NCBI GenBank assembly: GCA_003354225.1
Contig: PIVH01000312.1
Coordinates: 1 to 6,335 of the forward strand
Direction: 5' to 3'
Source of the DNA: Globobulimina sp.
Taxonomy: Eukaryota; Foraminifera; Rotaliida
Length of the DNA: 6,335 bases
Below, piece after piece: positions 1 to 4,354 of this stretch. How positions within the stretch are numbered: the stretch's first letter is position 1; each line of letters begins with the position of its first letter. The notes beneath the pieces were generated by a model. That model had not been told where the DNA came from. It saw nothing but the letters and a program-made list of their open reading frames with translations, and searched no databases. A program made the position numbers and the translations under genes.

Positions 1-2
1 AA

Positions 3-107
3 TGTTGGAATAAAGATGATGTCGCAAAGCAATGGAAACAGGTCGATGCTCAATACATATCGACCAATCATAAATGTATTGAGGAATATGGTTGGCCCGA
101 AACATAA
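3..107 (+). CDS. Possible C-terminal end of an unknown gene (partial, enters from left)
   Basis: The frame starting at base 3 is open from the window edge to a TAA at 105-107 and gives 34 residues ending in EEYGWPET. The piece has three tryptophans, charged and polar residues and no low complexity, which is more protein-like than the competing open frame starting at base 1. No domain can be recognised in so short a piece, and it could be a chance open stretch. Its only neighbour in view is the low-complexity CTTT tract 24 bases after the stop, which would lie in the 3' untranslated region. Confidence 0.3.
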   Translation, partial: CWNKDDVAKQWKQVDAQYISTNHKCIEEYGWPET

Positions 108-130
108 AGTTTATTAACAAAAAATTGTTT

Positions 131-146
131 CTTTCTTTCTTTCTTT
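131..146. repeat. CTTT microsatellite, four copies
   Basis: Four perfect CTTT units lie in a pyrimidine-rich stretch that continues as T-rich sequence to about base 187. It is an ordinary simple repeat in non-coding sequence. Confidence 0.9.
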
Positions 147-213
147 GTCCACTTTTGGTTAACTTTAATTGTTTCTTTTTTTTATTTCCATTCTATTTGT
201 GAAATCGCTTTAA

Positions 214-252
214 TATCCGGATGTTGTGGTCGTTTCTTATCCGGATGTTGTG
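214..252. repeat. Direct duplication, 24-base period
   Basis: The word TATCCGGATGTTGTG occurs at 214-228 and again, exactly, at 238-252. The period is a multiple of three, so on the plus strand both copies read YPDVV, but that frame closes with a stop just upstream and again soon after. Confidence 0.8.
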
Positions 253-510
253 TTTTTTTCATTTGAGTTCGTACATGATTTGAGGACTGGGTTATGGCGT
301 TGGTTGGAGATCGATAGTGTGACATCTCGATAAATTTGAAGTGCCGAACATTTCCAAAACTTAACAAGTGTTTGCGAAGCGATGAAAACAGTTTAGTGAA
401 GGAAAATAGTGTGGTTTGAAGAAATTATGAAAATGTGCCACCGATTACATTTATGTGGGATGTGTGGCAGTACGTGTACGTTGCGAAGAAATGAGATCAT
501 GGACAAACGT

Positions 511-516
511 TTTATT
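511..516 (-). promoter_or_regulatory. AATAAA polyadenylation signal of the minus-strand gene
   Basis: On the minus strand AATAAA starts 18 bases after the TAA at 537-535. That is a normal place for a polyadenylation signal in a compact eukaryotic gene, and it independently supports the minus-strand reading end there. Confidence 0.45.
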
Positions 517-745
517 TAAAATTTAATTAAGATATTATTTACAATCATAGGCAATATTATTGATAACACCATTTGCTTGATCTGTCGCTAACTGAGTTGG
601 AACCACATTCAATGCATTTGAATCATCATTTTGATATAAGGTTGCATACATAACATATACTTGATTCCATCAATGGACAATGGGACATTCTCTATCTTCC
701 ACAGGCCCAAACCCGCAATCCTTTCCATTTAATATTATATCACCG

Positions 746-814
746 CTAAAAATTTACATGTTGTGCTTGGTATTTTCGTATAATAATTATCCGCAAGAGC
801 AGCTGGACAAATAC
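746..814 (-). other. Possible intron 69 bases, minus-strand gene
   Basis: The donor is CTT|GTATTT and the acceptor TTTTTAG|C, both in phase 2. Excision removes the in-frame TAA codons at 789-787 and 756-754 and keeps the frame. A bulged pairing of CTTGTATTT with AAATACCAAG could fold the 5' part of the intron. Against it, the skipped residues look plausible as protein, and the donor is not a strong consensus. Confidence 0.35.
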
Positions 815-955
815 AAGCATGCTAACCGCTCATTATCAAAGATGGCTGATTCATCATTGTTATATGCACTCAATGTCATCAACGCATCGAATGTATGATT
901 AAAAGTCTCACCTAAAGAGTTTGCACTTGCTGCTAACACTGCAGCGCCTCCACGC

Positions 956-1056
956 CTTATTATATATAAATTCCTTTAAATTATTGCTAAATTGATTGGT
1001 TGTCATAAAAATATATATTTCAACCCAGACAACCAATAAAGTCAGCAATAAATTAC
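956..1056 (-). other. Intron 101 bases, minus-strand gene
   Basis: The donor reads TTAAG|GTAATT and the acceptor ATATAATAAG|GCG. Removing it joins GLGDAL-R to RGGAAV in phase 2 on both sides, although the retained intron carries in-frame stops. It is AT-rich with a T-rich middle. Most of it folds as a long hairpin, listed separately. Confidence 0.6.
981..1051. repeat. Long imperfect inverted repeat filling an intron
   Basis: The arms 981-1004 and 1028-1051 are reverse complements over 24 positions with three or four mismatches, all in the middle. TTATTGCT/AGCAATAA pairs at the base and ATTGGTTGTC/GACAACCAAT pairs next to a 23-base AT-rich loop. The fold brings the two splice sites of the putative minus-strand intron close together. 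It could equally be the remnant of a small inverted-repeat element. Confidence 0.85.
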
Positions 1057-1138
1057 CTTAACGCATCACCAAGACCTTTACCAACGCATTCTTGCTCCAA
1101 TTGGTCAACTACGCCATGATAATATGGATTTATTGAAT

Positions 1139-1196
1139 GACGACCGGTAATCCGGATTAATATATGGCGACCGATAATGACGACCATTTTCTTCTA
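1139..1196 (-). repeat. Short tandem duplication with a one-base slip
   Basis: On the minus strand a unit beginning CGGTCG, with AATCC and ATTA in its second half, occurs twice in a row. The spacing from CGGTCG to AATCC is 9 bases in the first copy and 10 in the second. The first copy reads SPYINPDY in one frame and the second reads SINPYYHG in the next frame, so the duplicated INPxY motif is preserved across the slip. This argues for a frameshift within formerly continuous coding sequence. Confidence 0.5.
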
Positions 1197-1236
1197 AATT
1201 ACCAATTTTATCATCCTCATCATCATTATTTTTATC

Positions 1237-1272
1237 CCCTAGAGGAATCTAACGAAGTGATTCAATCTAGGG
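1237..1272. repeat. Hairpin at the edge of the repeat-rich block
   Basis: CCCTAGA (1237-1243) pairs with TCTAGGG (1266-1272), and GAATC (1245-1249) pairs with GATTC (1259-1263), leaving a small internal loop and a 9-base end loop. The same CCCTAGAGGAAT word is found inverted at 2008-2019. It may mark the end of an inserted element, or the acceptor region of the minus-strand intron. Confidence 0.7.
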
Positions 1273-1412
1273 TTTATAAGAGATTTCTCAATTCTAAATT
1301 AATTTTTTGAAACTCACAAACGTACGTACACCAATTATGCTTTGAGAGTGTCACTAAAAAGTTTTTCACTAAAAAATTTTTGACCACCTCCCCTACTATT
1401 CATCGACATTGC

Positions 1413-1577
1413 CCCCGAGAATTTCCCCGAGAATTTCCCCGAGAATTTCCCCGAGAATTTCCCCGAGAATTTCCCCGAGAATTTCCCCGAGAATTTCCCC
1501 GAGAATTTCCCCGAGAATTTTCCAGAGAATTTTCCAGAGAATTTTCCAGAGAATTTTCCAGAGAATTTCCCCGCGAA
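1413..1577. repeat. 12-bp minisatellite, 13 copies in two variant blocks
   Basis: Nine copies of CCCCGAGAATTT (1413-1520) are followed by four copies of TCCAGAGAATTT (1521-1568) and a degenerate partial copy CCCCGCGAA. Variants lie in uninterrupted blocks, as expected from growth by slippage or unequal exchange from two founder units. Because the period is a multiple of three, four frames stay open over it as PREF, ISPR, GKFS or GEIL repeats. Such opposing open frames are a by-product of the repeat and I do not annotate them as genes. Confidence 0.97.
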
Positions 1578-1623
1578 CAAAGTGTAGTAAAATGTATCGA
1601 ATATCGTAAATATTTTCATTTTC

Positions 1624-1980
1624 ATGGATTATTCTCATTTTGATGGATTATTCTCATTTTGATGGATTATTCTCATTTTCATGGATTAGTGTCATTTTCA
1701 GGGATTATTGTCATTTTTCATGGATTATTCTCATTTTCATGGATTTTTCTCATTTTCATCGATTATTGTCATTTTCATGGATTGTTCATGGATTATTCTC
1801 ATTTTCATGGATTATTCTCATTTTGATGGATTAATCTCATTTTCGTGCATTATTGTCATTTTCGATGGATTAGTGTTATTTTCATCGATTATTGTCATTT
1901 TCTGGGATTATTGTCATTTTTCATGGATTATTTTGATTTTCATGGATTATTCTCATTTTTCATGTATTATTCTCATTTTG
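1624..1980. repeat. 19-bp satellite array, 18 full copies and one truncated
   Basis: The consensus is ATGGATTATTCTCATTTTC. Fourteen copies are 19 bases, four are 20 (usually an added T or G near the end), and one is cut to 11 bases at about 1776-1786. Typical changes are CTC to GTC, final C to G, and ATGG to ATCG or AGGG. A 19-base period passes through all three frames and the unit has no stop on the plus strand, so long hydrophobic open frames appear by chance. Confidence 0.97.
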
Positions 1981-2019
1981 ATATAAAATATTTCCAAAAA
2001 GAAAAAAATTCCTCTAGGG

Positions 2020-2235
2020 TTTTAGGGGCTTGCCCCCTCCTAGGTTATCTGTCGGGATATCAACAACTTTATCGTTGTTATTGTTGCTTGTTTGCGGATT
2101 TCTGGCATCACATTGATGATTATGCGGTGTTGCTGTTCCTTTTGATACATCGCATTCTCGACAGCGTATATCATATGGATTATTATCGTTTGTTTGTCCT
2201 GGAGCTACAGTACGATTACAATTAAATTTACACAA
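2020..2235 (-). CDS. Possible Cys-rich 5' exon of the minus-strand gene
   Basis: On the minus strand an open frame without an ATG reads CKFNCNRTVAPGQTNDNNP, then RCRECDVSKGT, then a stretch with NHQC and a run of asparagines, ending at TAG (2016-2014). Five cysteines and an N/D-rich tail suggest a small extracellular or metal-binding segment, but no family fits. The open frame continues upstream to a TGA near 2275, so a start codon would have to lie in another exon. It could be the upstream exon of the 535-1248 region, joined at 2067. The overlapping plus-strand open frame is hydrophobic carry-over from the satellite. Confidence 0.35.
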
Positions 2236-2464
2236 GGTTATGTTGGTATTTTTGAGTGTTTGTTGGTATTTCGATCACTACACTCGACAACGACTTAATG
2301 TATAAATCTGTACATCAAAATTTAACTATTTTTATCATATACGTGAATGCATCATTTATTGTGTATAGAAGCTGTGAAATTAACCTGGTGATTCGCAGCG
2401 CACTTTATTTTTCGAAAAAAATACTAAAAAAAAATTAATAAAAAAAAAAAGTCTAGTTGACGAA
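2236..2464. promoter_or_regulatory. Likely promoter and leader of the pseudokinase gene
   Basis: This AT-rich spacer has no credible gene. It lies between the Cys-rich minus-strand exon and the plus-strand kinase start, so it may be a shared divergent promoter. From 2415 to 2450 it is dominated by A tracts, ending in ten A residues 14 bases before the ATG, a typical poly(dA) nucleosome-depleted leader. No TATA box position can be fixed with confidence. Confidence 0.4.
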
Positions 2465-4267
2465 ATGTCAGCAAACAAAAGTCAAAAACAATGTGTAATT
2501 AGTAGATGGAGAATTTGTGGCACATTGGGGAAAGGACGTTATTCGTGGACCAAAAAAGGACAAGATATAAAAACCGGTAAAATTGTTGCACTGACTTTCA
2601 CGCCCAAATCAGATCTGGATATAGTTGGACTTAAAGAGCAAGCAAAACAAATACAAACAGAGATTGAGACGCTTAAAAACATCAGACATCCGAATGTAAG
2701 GAAATTATATGCGTATAATTTAAATGCGCAATGTCCATTATCCTCCATACATAGCATACTATTCGTATTTGAACGTGTGGCTGGCGGTGAATTATTTGAT
2801 ATATTACATTACGCCTCAACATTCACAGAAATTGTCGCAAGAACATATTTCAAACAACTTATAAATGGATTAGAAGCATGTCATGATATGAATTTATTTC
2901 ATCGTAACCTTAAACCACAACATTTATTATTGGACAACAATTATAATTTAAAAATCGTTAATTTTGGTTGTTCACAAATAATACACTCAAATTCTGATGC
3001 AATTGGAACTAATCCATATGAAGCACCTGAATTGTTATTGAATGCCAAATATACCGCAAAGTGTGATATTTTTTCTGCGGGAGTCATTTTATTTATTTTA
3101 TTGGCTGGATACCCTCCGTTCAACCAAGCGTCAAAAAAAGATATGTGGTTCAAAAACATAATGGAAGGCAAAATTGCAAAGTTCTGGAAAGCTCATAAAA
3201 AGTGTACTATCGCAAAAAATGCAGAGGCCAAAGATTTATTGATATTAATGTTATCATTTCGGCCAAGCAAACGCATTGATATTAACGGTATCAAATCGCA
3301 CAAATGGTGTAAAGGTCAAATATTGAAAGGAAATGAGTTAATCACAGAAATACTGGATCAACATAGCAAGGCAGAGGAGCAAAGGCGGAAAGATGCGCGA
3401 AAAAGTAATGATGTGGCAACCTCTCTGAATTCATATGGGGGAATTCCTGGAGTCGGAATTGAGAAATTTGTATTAAAAACATTTCCTGATGAATTTATTG
3501 AAGGTATGTTTGGAGAAACATATACGTTTCTGGAACCTCGCCAACATGTGACTGATTTGTATGATTTGCTGGAGAATGCGATTTGTGGCCCGGGAAGAGG
3601 TTCGTGCCGATTTGATTTTGATACTCAAACAGTTAAACTATTATATAATCAACAGACAAATATGTAAATGTTCACGTACGTACAGTTAAATTGTGAGATG
3701 CGTGTTGCACACAATAATTATAACGGTGCACATGCAGTGACATTTGGTGTGGAAATATTTGAATCGAGAATGTGGAAAAATAGATATTTGGAGTTAAATG
3801 ACAGTACTTTGATTGCTGAGACTGTTGCCAGGAATGAACATCAAATATATGTTATACGAATTAAGCGCATATATGGTGATACATTGATGTTTAATAACAT
3901 AAAAAAAAGATTTATGTTAACATATTGTTCACCACTTATTAAAGGATTGCCAAAATGGGCTCGCAAGATGGAAAAACTTAAAGTGAGTGAATTGGAAATG
4001 CTTAGACGGGAATGTTTGGTGAGTGGCTACGTTAAACAAAGCATTGAGAGTTTATTTGATGACCATATTATTTCTATTTGTTTTGAGTATTATTGTTCGA
4101 AACGGAAACTAGTGATTGATTCATGGCTGATGCGGATGCATTATTGTAGGGGAAATGTTGATGATGCTGAGTATTATAAGGAGTTAGGGGATATATTTGT
4201 GAATGATAATGAAGGGGGAATAAAACTGAACAATCAGACAGTAAATAAAGAAAAAATAAACCCTTAA
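2465..4267 (+). CDS. CAMK-like pseudokinase with C-terminal KA1-like domain (2 exons)
   Basis: Exons 2465-3631 and 3686-4267 give 582 residues. The start is the first ATG after an in-frame TAA at 2381-2383, in context GACGAAATG. The kinase fold runs from about 14 to 282: GKGRYS loop (22-27), alpha-C Glu66 before RHPNV, hinge region FERVAGGELFD, catalytic loop HRNLKPQH (146-153), NFG (166-168), APE (187-189), Asp201 of DIFSAG, and the CAMK-type AGYPPF. Four catalytic positions are lost: the VAIK lysine is Thr44, the HRD Asp is Asn148, the catalytic-loop Asn is His153, and the DFG Asp is Asn166. Phosphotransfer is therefore very unlikely, and a scaffold or allosteric role is inferred. Residues 299-318 are a basic, probably helical linker. 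About 352-466 look like KA1 (TFLE; SCRFDFDTQT-LNCEM; VTFGVEIFE; IRIKRIYGD with FNNIKKRF), a fold that binds acidic phospholipids in MARK/AMPK-type kinases. A GYVK plus IISICFEYY segment follows at 503-525. Fold assignment is firm; function is inferred. Confidence 0.85.
3632..3685 (+). other. 54-base phase-0 intron carrying the in-frame TAA
   Basis: The frame from the kinase start reaches TAA at 3665-3667 but continues open in the same frame to 4267. A donor GTTAAAC at 3632 and an acceptor ACGTACGTACAG ending at 3685 are both phase 0 and remove that stop. The splice joins DTQT to LNCEM, which gives a compact KA1-like strand pair, whereas the unspliced reading inserts 17 extra residues plus the stop. 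The donor is weak and the intron short, so a true nonsense mutation remains possible. Confidence 0.55.
4219..4260 (+). promoter_or_regulatory. Three AATAAA motifs at the end of the pseudokinase gene
   Basis: AATAAA occurs at 4219-4224, 4244-4249 and 4255-4260, all inside the last 17 codons. With only 87 bases to the next start codon, the polyadenylation signal probably overlaps the coding end, as in compact genomes. An A-rich coding tail would also produce these motifs by chance. Confidence 0.35.
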
Positions 4268-4354
4268 ATAATTGTTCATAATCTTCTTTTGCTGTCGGAA
4301 ATGTCGGAAAATAATGCGAAAAACTAAACATTTCTCAGTTTCTGCATTGGAACG
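4268..4354 (+). promoter_or_regulatory. Short intergenic spacer before the 7TM-RGS gene
   Basis: Only 87 bases separate the pseudokinase stop from the next ATG. TGTCGGAAA occurs twice, about ten bases apart, near 4293-4311. The in-frame TAA at 4325-4327 fixes the 7TM gene start at or after 4328. The spacer must hold both the 3' end signals and the next promoter, unless the two genes are cotranscribed. Confidence 0.4.

Larger units (their letters stand above)
108..534. other. Stretch without a defensible gene
   Basis: No frame on either strand is both long and convincing. Short open pieces exist: a plus-strand frame with YPDVV repeated twice around 214-330, another plus-strand frame around 430-500, and an opposing 61-residue minus-strand frame at 182-367. 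All are broken by stops and match nothing I know. A 15-base word (TATCCGGATGTTGTG) occurs at 214-228 and again at 238-252, a period of 24. The stretch may be intergenic or contain decayed coding pieces. Confidence 0.5.
535..1248 (-). pseudogene. Multi-exon gene or decaying gene of unknown family, minus strand
   Basis: I do not recognise the family. Reading 1248 to 535 on the minus strand gives an acidic start (NNDDEDDK), a stretch ending GKGLGDALR at a donor (AG|GTAATT at 1056), then from 955 RGGAAVLAASANSLGETFNH followed by a polar stretch with ESAIFDNERLAC. A second possible intron (814-746) leads to DIILNGKDCGFGPVEDREC, and the last part ends NNIAYDCK before TAA at 537-535. The IFDNERL piece faintly recalls tubulin-superfamily nucleotide-loop sequences, but I do not rely on it. 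Two defects remain: an in-frame TGA at 672-670 that no good intron removes, and a +1 frame slip near 1150. If translation begins at Met 1187 the slip is avoided. Composition is clearly coding-like, and the frame is kept for about 40 codons after the TGA, so decay would be recent, or the exon model is wrong. Confidence is for a real or former coding region. Confidence 0.5.
1237..2019. repeat. 12-base inverted repeat flanking both tandem arrays
   Basis: CCCTAGAGGAAT at 1237-1248 is the exact reverse complement of ATTCCTCTAGGG at 2008-2019. Everything between is either the two tandem arrays or short AT-rich spacer. The arrangement resembles terminal inverted repeats of a non-coding element of about 780 bases, but I see no transposase and no convincing target-site duplication. 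Confidence 0.55.
1249..2067 (-). other. Putative large intron holding the tandem arrays
   Basis: On the minus strand the open frame ending NNNNDK (exon 2235-2068) can be joined in phase 0 to IPLGDKNNDDEDDK (exon 1248 onward), using a weak GTTGTT donor at 2067 and a CGTTAG acceptor at 1249. Both sides are rich in N and D. This would make the two satellites and their flanking inverted repeat intronic. It is an inference from frame and composition only. Confidence 0.25.

Noticed and set aside
182-367. 61-residue minus-strand open frame with a QHPD repeat
   Set aside because: The repeat follows from the 24-base DNA duplication; there is no homology signal, splice support or regulatory context.
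1335-1643. Four overlapping open frames of 66-96 residues with PREF, ISPR, GKFS or GEIL repeats on both strands
   Set aside because: They are produced by the stop-free 12-bp repeat; the non-repeat ends show no conserved protein character and the frames contradict each other.
2025-2039. GGGGCTTGCCCCC as a transcription terminator hairpin
   Set aside because: The stem is only four to five pairs, it has no T tract, and intrinsic terminators are not expected in a eukaryotic nuclear genome.
1640-2225. Hydrophobic plus-strand open frames of 64-126 residues that resemble membrane proteins
   Set aside because: The 19-bp unit has no stop in any plus frame and is T-rich, so such frames are expected by chance; the last part is antisense to a more plausible Cys-rich minus-strand exon.
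3665-3670. TAAATG as a stop-restart junction making two proteins
   Set aside because: The second piece would start in the middle of a KA1-like fold; a phase-matched intron explains the stop more simply.
3664-3685. A 22-base intron from GTAAATG to TACAG around the TAA
   Set aside because: It begins in phase 2 and ends in phase 0, so splicing creates a new TAA immediately (AT + TTAAAT).
4074-4331. An 85-residue minus-strand open frame over the end of the kinase gene
   Set aside because: It is antisense to coding sequence with clear plus-strand continuity and has no recognisable features.
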